Assembly: GCF_900107115.1 (NCBI RefSeq)
Contig: NZ_FNOS01000005.1
Location: forward strand, 124,001 to 188,000
From: Salimicrobium album
GTDB taxonomy: Bacteria > Bacillota > Bacilli > Bacillales > Halobacillaceae
Direction of reading: 5' to 3'
Length of the DNA: 64,000 bases
Positions 1 to 7,899 of the stretch are shown here, piece after piece. The notes under the pieces were generated by a model. The model made no database searches, was not told the DNA's origin, and saw only the letters and a list, made by a program, of their open reading frames with translations. Position 1 is the stretch's first letter. Each line of letters starts with the position of its first letter. The translations under genes were made by a program, and so were the position numbers.

Positions 1-30
1 TCAGTCGGCTCCCTTTTTAACGTTAGAATC

Positions 31-648
31 TTATTGCTCCACAGGAGCCAGCTCTTCTTCCGTTACCCACTTGTGGTTCTCCACTTGTTCTTCCGTATCG
101 GTTGTCGTGAAATCGACCATATATACGGTAGTTTCCTTCGCAGAGTCGATAGTGGCTGTGGCTCCTTCCATGCCTTTCATATGAGTAGCAGTCATTACCG
201 CTTCTTCGCCTTCTTTCATCGGAGCTTCTCCCGGATTTTCAAATTCCTCATGGATCACCCATTTATGGTTCTTTACCGGGTCTCCCCCGTTCGTAGGTGT
301 ATAGGAAACAGTATAGACCGTTGTGTTAAAAGCGCCGGAAATTGTACTTTCCGCACCCTTCATCCCTTTCATATGTTCGGCTTTGATTTCAGCTTTGTCA
401 CCGATTGCAAATTCAGGGTCTTCCGCTTTTTTCAGACCAGCCGGTACGGAGCCGTCACTGGACATCTCTTCCGCTGAGTGTCCCATTCCTCCCTCAGTGT
501 CTTCTTTCTGTTCTTTAGTGTCTTCTTTTTGTTCTTCCTGTTCTTTTTTGTCACCCGAACTTTCTGTTTCTTCTGCGGAATTCCCGCATGCAGCGAGTAA
601 TGCGGCCAAAAAGAGAGCCATTACACCGAAGATAATTTTCTTTTTCAT
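31..648 (-). CDS. ydhK: YdhK-like lipoprotein with two DUF1541 repeats
   Basis: This is a 205-residue predicted lipoprotein. The N-terminus is a lipoprotein signal peptide with the lipobox ending at Cys21 (LLAAC), followed by a Glu/Lys-rich linker to about residue 65. Two homologous repeats follow, each beginning HMKGM(K/E)GA (residues 92 and 156) and ending NHKW (residues 127 and 191). That duplicated arrangement is typical of the DUF1541/YdhK family, whose function is not established; it is sometimes found near copper genes, but none is seen here. The start has a good AGGAGGG site eight bases upstream. It is transcribed divergently from the dioxygenase gene. I am confident of the family but not of any role. 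Confidence 0.85.
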   Translation of the reverse strand: MKKKIIFGVMALFLAALLAACGNSAEETESSGDKKEQEEQKEDTKEQKEDTEGGMGHSAEEMSSDGSVPAGLKKAEDPEFAIGDKAEIKAEHMKGMKGAESTISGAFNTTVYTVSYTPTNGGDPVKNHKWVIHEEFENPGEAPMKEGEEAVMTATHMKGMEGATATIDSAKETTVYMVDFTTTDTEEQVENHKWVTEEELAPVEQ

Positions 649-756
649 TTATTAATCCCTCCTGAATCATTAATGTCACGTATATGGTACCTTTTCTATG
701 TGCATTTTTCGTGCACCTCCGGTGACAGAATGGCGACAGTATCAAATGTATAAATG

Positions 757-808
757 TTGACATATAAGGTGACTTATTTTAAGATATAATTATCTTGAAA
801 TCGAGATA
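757..808 (+). promoter_or_regulatory. Promoter with MhqR-type operator
   Basis: A -35 TTGACA at 757-762 is followed by an AT-rich -10 zone (TAAGAT 780-785, TATAAT 785-790). Directly downstream, 791-808 reads TATCTTGAAATCGAGATA, an imperfect inverted repeat. It is nearly the operator described for the B. subtilis MarR-type repressor MhqR (TATCTCGAATTCGAGATA). The downstream genes are of the kind MhqR controls. No mhqR gene lies in the window. Confidence 0.75.
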
Positions 809-867
809 AAAAACCTCAGACATTTGAATATGCAGATGAAAACTATCAATTAAAGGAGTTGTAACAC

Positions 868-1821
868 ATGACAGACGGTTTATTAGGAATTCACCACGTA
901 ACAGCGATTACGGACGATGCAGCAAGGAACTATAAATTTTTTACAGAAGTACTTGGTATGAGACTGGTTAAAAAAACGGTGAACCAGGACGACATTCAGA
1001 CGTACCATACGTTTTTTGCAGATGACGTAGGCTCTCCGGGTACAGACGTCACGTTTTTCGACTTTCCGAACATTCCGAAAGGAAGACGCGGCACGAACTC
1101 GATCTCGAGAATCGGTTTGCGCGTACCTGACGATGCGGCACTTGAGTATTATCAGGATCGGTTTGAAGAGTTCGGTGTAAAAAATGACGGCATCCAGGAA
1201 TTATTCGAAAAAAAAGTTCTTCCATTCGAAGAAGCTGACGGTCAGAGATTCCAGTTGTTTTCCGATGAAAACGATAATGGCGTAGCGCCAGGCACGCCAT
1301 GGAAGAACGGTCCGGTTCCGGAAAAAAAAGCCGTATACGGTCTTGGTCCGATTGAAATCACTGTAAGCTATTTCGATGATTTCAAAAAATTGCTCGGTGA
1401 CGTATACAAAATGAAGCCGATCCGCGAGGAAGAGGACGTAACGCTTCTGGAAGTGGGCGAAGGCGGTAACGGCGGTCAGGTTATCCTGCGGAAAGATGAA
1501 ACATCACCTGCACGTCAGGGGTACGGCGAAGTCCACCACGTCTCCTTCAGAGTGAAAGACCACGATACTTTGAAACAGTGGGAAGAGAAGTATAATGAAC
1601 TCGGCATGGGGCACTCCGGAAATGTGAACCGCTTTTATTTCGAAGCCCTTTATACACGCATCGGAGACATTCTTGTGGAACTTTCCACGGACGGTCCCGG
1701 ATTTATGGGTGACGAACCTTACGAAACGCTGGGAGAAAGTCTGTCCCTTCCACCATTCCTGGAGTCACAGCGTGAACAGATCGAAGCGAAGGTCCGCCCT
1801 TTCAACACGAAACGTTCCTGA
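868..1821 (+). CDS. Ring-cleaving dioxygenase, VOC family (MhqA/MhqE/MhqO type)
   Basis: This 317-residue protein is a two-module vicinal-oxygen-chelate (glyoxalase/extradiol dioxygenase) protein. The first module begins GIHHVTAITDD and the second GEVHHVSFRV. Likely metal ligands in the second module are His224 and Glu271 (ELSTDGPGF). The length and motifs fit the MhqA/MhqE/MhqO proteins of Bacillus, which are induced by quinones, catechol and diamide and are thought to open quinone or hydroquinone rings. The gene has an AAAGGAG site and sits behind the MhqR-like operator. The MhqD-type hydrolase follows after a 50-base gap, so the two probably form one transcript. The substrate cannot be read from sequence, and which paralogue this matches is uncertain. 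Confidence 0.88.
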   Translation: MTDGLLGIHHVTAITDDAARNYKFFTEVLGMRLVKKTVNQDDIQTYHTFFADDVGSPGTDVTFFDFPNIPKGRRGTNSISRIGLRVPDDAALEYYQDRFEEFGVKNDGIQELFEKKVLPFEEADGQRFQLFSDENDNGVAPGTPWKNGPVPEKKAVYGLGPIEITVSYFDDFKKLLGDVYKMKPIREEEDVTLLEVGEGGNGGQVILRKDETSPARQGYGEVHHVSFRVKDHDTLKQWEEKYNELGMGHSGNVNRFYFEALYTRIGDILVELSTDGPGFMGDEPYETLGESLSLPPFLESQREQIEAKVRPFNTKRS

Positions 1822-1871
1822 ACAGGCAAACGGAAATATAAACATTTCTTTTAAAAGGGAGTTGTTTACAA

Positions 1872-2465
1872 ATGGAACACATTTATAAGGAAAATAAAAA
1901 AGGCGCCCCGGTATTTATACTGCTGCACGGTACAGGTGGTACAGAAAACGATCTCGTTCCTGTAGCTCAGCTGCTGAATCCTGATTACAACATTTTAGGC
2001 ATCCGGGGGAACGTTCAGGAAAACGGTATGAACAGGTACTTCAAACGTCACGGAGAAGGGAAGTATGACTGGGAGGATCTCGAATTCCGTGGTAATGAAC
2101 TGTACGAATTCATTACACAGAAGGCTGAGGAATATGGTTTTAAACTGGAAGATGCAGTACCTGTCGGCTTCTCGAACGGCTCCAACATTGCTATCCAGAT
2201 GATGCTCAAACATCCGGAAGCATTCAAGAAGGCTGCGCTGTTTGCGCCTCTCTATCCGGCAGACGTAGAAGAGAAGCAGGATTTCAGCGAAGTAGAAGTC
2301 TTTCTGTCTCTTGGCAAAGGGGACCCGATTGTTCCTGAATCCGAAAGTGAAAGAGTCATCAACCTTTTTGAGGAAAGAGGAGCTGACGTCACGACTGCCT
2401 GGGTGCAGGGACATACGCTTACAGAAGACGTAGCGCGCAAAGCGAAAGAATGGCTCAACAAGTAG
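1872..2465 (+). CDS. mhqD: Alpha/beta hydrolase, MhqD-type carboxylesterase
   Basis: This 197-residue cytoplasmic alpha/beta hydrolase belongs to the phospholipase/carboxylesterase family. The oxyanion region is LLHGTGG (18-23). The nucleophile elbow is GFSNG with Ser101, and the remaining triad residues are probably Asp151 (GKGDPIVP) and His181 (QGHTL). B. subtilis MhqD, induced with the ring-cleaving dioxygenases by hydroquinone stress, has the same size and motifs. Its pairing with the upstream dioxygenase supports a shared role in quinone detoxification. The natural ester substrate is unknown. The start follows an AAGGGAG site. A strong terminator closes the operon. Confidence 0.85.
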   Translation: MEHIYKENKKGAPVFILLHGTGGTENDLVPVAQLLNPDYNILGIRGNVQENGMNRYFKRHGEGKYDWEDLEFRGNELYEFITQKAEEYGFKLEDAVPVGFSNGSNIAIQMMLKHPEAFKKAALFAPLYPADVEEKQDFSEVEVFLSLGKGDPIVPESESERVINLFEERGADVTTAWVQGHTLTEDVARKAKEWLNK

Positions 2466-2552
2466 TGATATACGGGAGTTGAGGAGGCACAGTGAATCGG
2501 GAAATTGTCCTTCGGCAAGCCCGGTATCCCTCTCTAAAAGACGATTTTCGCC

Positions 2553-2594
2553 AAACGTTTTGTTCATTCCAAAAGAATGGACAAAACGTTTTTT
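2553..2594 (+). terminator. Terminator of the dioxygenase-hydrolase operon
   Basis: The arms at 2553-2569 and 2575-2591 (AAACGTTTTG against CAAAACGTTT, extended with one wobble) form a 17-bp hairpin with a five-base loop. A run of Ts follows. Confidence 0.85.
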
Positions 2595-2681
2595 ATGCTC
2601 CGTATTGAATGAAAGAAGTTTTCCTTTCTTACGACGAGGGAAACCATACTCCATTACAAACGCAAGGAGAGGAGGACAAAG

Positions 2682-3841
2682 ATGGAACGGACAAAAATCC
2701 CTCCCATTTCTATTATCGGGCTTTTGACTTTAGCTATCATTTTCGGAGGGTTCCGGTATGGATACGGTCTTCTCCTCCCTGATTTCCGGGAGTCTTTCGG
2801 TCTGTCTGCTTCCGCGCTTGGTGTAATTTCCAGTTTGACTTTTATAACTTTTCTGGTGGGAGCACTTGCTGTAATCATCTTCATTTCTAAATCAGGAGCG
2901 AGATTTATGATCCTCGGTGGTATATTGACCGCCTCCACCGGTCTCTTAGTAGCGGCACTTACGAATAGCTGGCCGGTTTTCGCTGTTGCCTGCCTGATAG
3001 CCGGCTTCAGCCCGGGGCTCACCTGGACTTCCTTTTCCGAAAGTGTGAGCGAGAACGTAAAGCAGAGCGTACAAAAGAGGACGCTTTCCTTCATCAGTAC
3101 CGGGTCCGCGATAGGCCTGGTGCTTCTTTCTCTTTTGTACATACTTCTTAGCGGAGAGTGGAGATGGACATGGGGAGGAGCGGCAGTGGTCGGTTATCTC
3201 CTTTTCCTCTGGGCTTACAAATCCGTCCCTTATCAACGCAGGGAGGGGAGGAAGACCGCTATTAAAATGGAGGATCTCCGCCCTTTATTCACGAAAGCCT
3301 CTGTCCCGTTTTATCTGGCCTCTTTCTTGTTCGGAGTGACCGAATCGACGTACTGGACGTACTCGGCAGATTTCGTTACCGAAAATTTTACCGTCCCGGA
3401 TGCCAACGCTATCCTTTTTCTTGGGGCGGGGGCGGGCGGTATCGCCGGTATCTGGGGAGGCGATATGGTCAGCAGACTCGGGATGAGGAAAAGTTTCATA
3501 GTTACTATTTTCTTTTATTCCCTCAGCATTACAGTACTTTATTTCTCTGAAGGATGGCCAGTCGTCCTGACCTCCGCCTTCGTCTTCGGTGCTTCGTTTA
3601 TGCTTTACGCCGCTTATCTGCCTATTTGGAGTGCACGTGTATTTCCGAAAATACCTGCCCAGGGGTTCAGCATTTGTGTGATAATATTGAATGTAGGCGC
3701 TATCATGGGTCCGGCCGCTTTTGGATGTTAACGTTCGCCGCCTATAAACTGATTTTTTTGGTTACGGGGGTCCTGGCGCTGTCGAAGCTGCTGGTTCTTC
3801 CTTTGCAAGAACAGGATTTCAGGGATGATTTTTCTTCGTAA
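2682..3841 (+). pseudogene. MFS transporter (YbfB-like), frameshifted near the C-terminus
   Basis: The reading frame from 2682 encodes 349 residues of a 12-helix major-facilitator protein. It stops at 3729-3731, inside the conserved GPAAFGW-L segment before the last helix. The missing end (FAAYKLIFLVTGVLALSK and on to FSS) is intact in another frame up to 3841. Adding one G after 3727 would turn TGT-TAA into TGG-TTA and restore an uninterrupted protein of about 386 residues. So a single-base deletion, real or a sequencing error, separates the two parts. An aggagagg site lies just before the ATG. The CoA-transferase follows after 57 bases to its preferred start, which suggests transport and activation of an organic acid, but the substrate is not known. 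Confidence 0.8.
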
Positions 3842-3898
3842 TAATGAGTCTCAGCCGCGACCTGGAACAGACGCCGGCTGATGAAAGGGGAAATGGAG

Positions 3899-5041
3899 AT
3901 GTCGCTGCCGCTTGAATCGGTGCGAGTGCTGGATTTGACGCGCTTACTGCCCGGACCTTACTGTACGCTGATGCTTGCAGACTTCGGAGCAGAAGTAATC
4001 AAGGTGGAAAATCCATACAATGGGGACTATGCCAGAGGGTATGAGCCGAATCTTGATCAGGATAGCGCTTTTTTTCATTCACTGAATCGGAACAAGAAGA
4101 GTATCTGCCTGGATTTGAAAACGGAAGAAGGGAAAGGGTATTTCCTGGAACTGGTGAAACAGGCAGACGTTGTTGTAGAATCTTACCGGCCGGGAGTGAT
4201 GGAGAGGCTCGGTCTTGACTATGAACAGCTGAAGAAAGTGAATGACCGCCTGATCTATTGCGCAATCACCGGGTATGGGCAGACCGGCCCTTACCGTAAT
4301 CAGCCCGGCCATGATGTGAATTACATAAGCTATGCCGGGCTGTTGAATCTGACAGGAGAGAAAGAAGGGAAGCCGATTATCCCTTCGGCCCAGATTGCCG
4401 ATATCGGCGGAGGGGCATTGCCCGCTGCTGTCGGTATTCTGCTTGCTCTGCTGGAGCGCGAAAAATCCGGAACAGGGCAGTTCGTCGATATTTCCATGCT
4501 TGACGGAGTCGTATCGTGGATGCAGCTGCTGCTCCCTGCTTTTTTTAAGGAAGAAGAGGAACCGAAGCGCGGAGAACAGATGCTGAACGGCGGGCTGGCC
4601 TGTTATGAAGTGTATCAAGCGAAAGACGGAAAATGGCTCTCGGTGGGAGCGCTGGAACCGAAGTTCTGGAAAAACTTCTGCGAAGCCATCGGCCGTGAAG
4701 ATTTGATTTCACACATCAATTCTCCTCCGGAAGTACAGGAGAAGATGAAGTCGCAGATCAGCGGTATCGTATTGACGAAAACTTCTTCGGAATGGATGGA
4801 AGTCTTCCGTGAAGTGGAAGCCTGCGTCACGCCGCTGCTTACCTTTGAAGAAATGATAAAAGATCCACAGATAACTGCGAGAGAGATGATCCGGACGTTC
4901 GAGCACGATACGCTCGGTTCTATAAGGCAAATAGGGATTCCTGTAAAATTATCGGGCACTCCTGGGATCATCCACTCCCGTGCACCAAAACTCGGGGAAC
5001 ATACGGATGAAATACTTAAGAAGATCGGCATGAAGAAATGA
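3899..5041 (+). CDS. CaiB/BaiF family CoA-transferase
   Basis: This is a family III CoA-transferase of 380 residues from the preferred start. ATG codons occur at 3881, 3893 and 3899; the last has the AAGGGG site at proper distance and gives the usual family start MSLPLESVRVLDLTRLL. The conserved GPYCT motif and the catalytic aspartate in QIADIGGG (Asp168) are present. These enzymes move CoA between acyl-CoA and carboxylic acids, or racemise 2-methylacyl-CoA; the sequence does not tell which. It follows the broken MFS gene and probably shares its transcript. A bidirectional terminator lies 20 bases after the stop. Confidence 0.85.
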   Translation: MSLPLESVRVLDLTRLLPGPYCTLMLADFGAEVIKVENPYNGDYARGYEPNLDQDSAFFHSLNRNKKSICLDLKTEEGKGYFLELVKQADVVVESYRPGVMERLGLDYEQLKKVNDRLIYCAITGYGQTGPYRNQPGHDVNYISYAGLLNLTGEKEGKPIIPSAQIADIGGGALPAAVGILLALLEREKSGTGQFVDISMLDGVVSWMQLLLPAFFKEEEEPKRGEQMLNGGLACYEVYQAKDGKWLSVGALEPKFWKNFCEAIGREDLISHINSPPEVQEKMKSQISGIVLTKTSSEWMEVFREVEACVTPLLTFEEMIKDPQITAREMIRTFEHDTLGSIRQIGIPVKLSGTPGIIHSRAPKLGEHTDEILKKIGMKK

Positions 5042-5060
5042 AGTTGGCTCGACATGAAAA

Positions 5061-5090
5061 ACAACCCGTGACTTTAAAGTCGCGGGTTGT
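5061..5090. terminator. Bidirectional terminator between CoA-transferase and MBL hydrolase
   Basis: ACAACCCG-GACTTT pairs with AAAGTC-CGGGTTGT with one internal mismatch. The hairpin is flanked by A-rich sequence on the left and T-rich sequence on the right, so it can end both convergent genes. Confidence 0.85.
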
Positions 5091-5105
5091 TTTCGTAAGA
5101 GTTGA

Positions 5106-5960
5106 TTATTCCTCATTCTCCACGTGCCGGCCATAATCGGGTACGGCAATTTCTTCGAAGTTATCGGTCAAATAACTGAGGTTTTTACTGAGTTCGTTAT
5201 TTTCCATCGGGAGCCCGTGTCCCGTAATAGCGCGTACAGGGTTCAGGTCCCTTAACTTCCGGACGGAGGTATGGGAGGCTTTCCAGTCAGGAGTAAAATA
5301 ACGGGGAGGACCGCTGATGTCCTTCTTCTGTAAGGTTACATCCATCAGGTTCTCCTGTTTCACTGTAGTGAACGCGTCCCCGGCAATCAGTGTCTGATCT
5401 TTTTCTCTCCACAGGGAAACGTGGCCGGGAGTATGACCGGGAGTGTGGATCCACTTCCACTCTTCTAGGAATGGCACGCTGCCGTCATCCGGAAGAGGAT
5501 AGACCATATCTCCGAGATTTACAGGGTCTTTGGGGAAAAGACCGGACAATTTAGCTACAGCTCCTCCCTGTACGGATGGATCCGGCTTCATATAAGCTTT
5601 TTCTCCGCGCAGGAAAGGAAGCTCCCGTTCGTGAGCGTATACAGGAACATTCCAATGCTCGACAAGCTCCACGATGGAACCTACGTGATCAAAGTGTCCG
5701 TGAGTCAGTACGATAGCTTCAGGGGGATTATCTTTACCGAAAGTTTCCTCTGCTTTACTGATAATTTCCCCGGACGAATTCGGCATACCGGCATCGACCA
5801 GTACCCAGACGTTATTTGATTCATTTGCAACGTAGCATAAATTCACAATTTGCACAGTATGATACCAAACGTGATCCGCAAGCTTTTCGAATTTCCCGCT
5901 TTCTTTGGAAGTTGCCGGGATATTTTTATAGTCTTCTCCGTATTGCATGTCATCTTTCAT
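5106..5960 (-). CDS. MBL-fold metallohydrolase
   Basis: This 284-residue metallo-beta-lactamase-fold protein has the metal motif THGHFDHVG (His87, His89, Asp91, His92). Later come the HTPGHTPGH segment, the GDAF aspartate loop and a C-terminal GHG. The start at 5960 is chosen over the longer frame because CAAAGGAGG lies seven bases upstream. The family includes glyoxalase II-like thioesterases, lactonases and dioxygenases; the long C-terminal part (LRDLNPVRAITGHGLPM) fits YflN-type hydrolases. The substrate is unknown. It is a single gene converging on the CoA-transferase. Confidence 0.82.
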   Translation of the reverse strand: MKDDMQYGEDYKNIPATSKESGKFEKLADHVWYHTVQIVNLCYVANESNNVWVLVDAGMPNSSGEIISKAEETFGKDNPPEAIVLTHGHFDHVGSIVELVEHWNVPVYAHERELPFLRGEKAYMKPDPSVQGGAVAKLSGLFPKDPVNLGDMVYPLPDDGSVPFLEEWKWIHTPGHTPGHVSLWREKDQTLIAGDAFTTVKQENLMDVTLQKKDISGPPRYFTPDWKASHTSVRKLRDLNPVRAITGHGLPMENNELSKNLSYLTDNFEEIAVPDYGRHVENEE

Positions 5961-6074
5961 GTTTCTGCCTCCTTTGCCGTTCGTTATCTTCATGTGTAAA
6001 TTTTACCCTTTGCATTTTCTGCTGAAACATGAGCGGGAGTCCCCCTTTTCTTAAAAACATCAAAAACAGAACAG

Positions 6075-6117
6075 TTTGAATTATGGGATTTTCATTTACA
6101 ATAAGTACTATACTTAT
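6075..6117 (+). promoter_or_regulatory. Promoter and inverted-repeat operator of the peroxiredoxin gene
   Basis: A possible promoter is TTTGAA (6075-6080), a 16-base spacer and TACAAT (6097-6102). A perfect inverted repeat ATAAGTA-CTA-TACTTAT (6101-6117) overlaps the start-site region, where a repressor would act. The binding protein is not identified. Confidence 0.5.
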
Positions 6118-6135
6118 AAAAGGGGCAATTCATTT

Positions 6136-6789
6136 ATGAAAACAGAAATGACTCAACAGTTTGAACAGTATCTTGGGAAATTCAAAACCTCGGCTTCCGA
6201 AGATGTACAGAATAAGATGGCGCAGGCAATTGAAGAGCTGGAAGCTTCCGAAGAAGGAAACGGCTTATCCAAAGGAACGAAAGCACCTGATTTCACTTTG
6301 CCCGCCGCTGACGGGACGAACGTACGACTTTATGAAAAGCTGAAACAGGGCCCTGTAATCGTGACATTTTACCGCGGGTCGTGGTGCCCGTACTGCAATA
6401 TGGAACTGAGAGCTTATCAGCAAATCGTGAATGAGATTCATGAAGAGGGTGCGGAGCTGATTGCTGTCAGTCCTGAAACTCCGGATCAGTCTCTTACCAC
6501 ACAGGAAAAGCACGATCTCGAATATGTCGTGCTGAGCGACAAAGGTAACGAAGTGGCCGGTCAGTTCAATCTGGTTTATCAGCTGCCTGATTATTTAGTG
6601 GACGTTTACAAGGAGAAAGGGCTTAATGTCGATGAGCACAACGGGGATGACAGGTGGAAACTGCCGGTTTCGGCTACGTATATCATTGATACCGACGGCA
6701 CAATCGCCTATGAATATACAAAATCGGACTACAAAGACCGTGCTGAACCATCAGAGGTCCTGCAAGAGTTGAAAGCCCTCCGAAAATAA
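6136..6789 (+). CDS. Peroxiredoxin-like AhpC/TSA-family protein
   Basis: This 217-residue thioredoxin-fold protein carries the active-site sequence GSWCPYCNME. Cys84 and Cys87 form a CxxC pair rather than the single peroxidatic cysteine of classical 2-Cys peroxiredoxins. Residues 1-45 form a charged helical leader before the KGTKAPDFTLP start of the fold. Such proteins are annotated as peroxiredoxin-like or alkyl hydroperoxide reductase/thiol antioxidant family and probably reduce peroxides or disulfides in the cytoplasm. The start at 6136 is preferred, with an AAAAGGGG site; the frame also runs further upstream. An inverted-repeat operator covers the promoter. Confidence 0.85.
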   Translation: MKTEMTQQFEQYLGKFKTSASEDVQNKMAQAIEELEASEEGNGLSKGTKAPDFTLPAADGTNVRLYEKLKQGPVIVTFYRGSWCPYCNMELRAYQQIVNEIHEEGAELIAVSPETPDQSLTTQEKHDLEYVVLSDKGNEVAGQFNLVYQLPDYLVDVYKEKGLNVDEHNGDDRWKLPVSATYIIDTDGTIAYEYTKSDYKDRAEPSEVLQELKALRK

Positions 6790-6825
6790 AATGAGGCATT
6801 TCCTCTTTTGTCATTATTATTGAAT

Positions 6826-6878
6826 AAAAGCCCCTCTGAGGGCCGGATGCTACTTTCCGGTTTTCAGGGGGGGCTGTT
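6826..6878 (-). terminator. Terminator of the SDR gene
   Basis: Arms at 6829-6839 and 6864-6875 (AGCCCC-CTGA against TCAGGGGGGGCT) enclose a second CCGG/CCGG stem. Reading on the minus strand the hairpin is followed by TTTTATT. It may also stop the peroxiredoxin transcript. Confidence 0.7.
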
Positions 6879-6901
6879 CAGTATTTATCCCGGACTGGGT
6901 A

Positions 6902-7669
6902 TTACAAGCCGTAAACGGTCATGCCGCCGTCAACAAATATATTCTGAGCACTTACATAACCGGAAGCGGCTGATGCGAAGAAGAGGTAAGGAGATTTCAG
7001 TTCTTCGAGCTGACCCAGCCTCTTCATAGGGGAGCGGTTTTCCACCGCCTTACGGAAGTCTTCGTCCGCAAGGTCACTTTCGTTGAATTCAGTTTCGAAG
7101 AACCATGGACTCACTGCGTTCACCGTAATGTTATAAGGAGCGAGCTCTAAAGAGAGCTGTTTCGTCTGGTGAATGACGGCCGCTTTACTCGTACCGTAAA
7201 CGGAACTGAAAGATAAACTCACTTCTCCGGCTACGGAAGCGGTATTGATGATACGTCCATAGTTTTGTTCTTTCATGTAGGGAAGGACGGCTTGAGTTGT
7301 GAAGAATATGGATTTCGCGTTCGTTTCCATTACCTGGTCCCATCCCTGTTCGTCGAGGTCTTCCACAGTCCCGGGAACTAATGTCCCTGCGTTGTTTACG
7401 AGGATGTCTATTTGACCGAAATCGTCGTATATATTACTGAGGAACTTTTGGATGCCCCCGGAGTCGGTGACGTCTCCCTGATATCCCTTTACGGTATTAC
7501 CGGTTTTGTCATGAATCTCTCTGGCAGCTGCTTCTGTCTTCTCGAGCGTACGGCCTACGATAGCTACGGTGGCTCCGCTTTCGGAAAGACCTTCTGCTAC
7601 AGTTTTCCCGATTCCGCTGCCTCCACCGGTTACGATTGCTGTTTTTCCTGTATTGTTGAAAAGTTCCAT
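6902..7669 (-). CDS. SDR-family oxidoreductase
   Basis: This 255-residue classical short-chain dehydrogenase/reductase has the nucleotide motif TGGGSGIG (14-21), the structural NNAG motif, and the catalytic residues Ser145, Tyr158 and Lys162 (YGTSK). The C-terminal SGYVSAQNIFVDGG is typical of gluconate 5-dehydrogenase or 3-oxoacyl-ACP-reductase-like members. The start at 7669 follows AAAGGAG; the longer frame adds 21 residues without family similarity. The substrate cannot be assigned. The gene is monocistronic, with its own terminator. Confidence 0.85.
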   Translation of the reverse strand: MELFNNTGKTAIVTGGGSGIGKTVAEGLSESGATVAIVGRTLEKTEAAAREIHDKTGNTVKGYQGDVTDSGGIQKFLSNIYDDFGQIDILVNNAGTLVPGTVEDLDEQGWDQVMETNAKSIFFTTQAVLPYMKEQNYGRIINTASVAGEVSLSFSSVYGTSKAAVIHQTKQLSLELAPYNITVNAVSPWFFETEFNESDLADEDFRKAVENRSPMKRLGQLEELKSPYLFFASAASGYVSAQNIFVDGGMTVYGL

Positions 7670-7899
7670 CAGTATCGGACTCCTTTTTGTGATGAGGGTG
7701 TAATTCCAAGTGTTGCACAAGGAATGGAGCACAGTCTACGTTATCTTCCTGGCACATTCAAATGATCGGTTTGCAACGGTGGAGCGCTGGAAAATCTACC
7801 CGTAATACTGAATATTTCACGATTTCATGTATAATGTAGTCACAGTAATTGTCCTGCTTCATAAAACGAGATGGGAGCGGGGGAGAGCGGAGGAATAGT

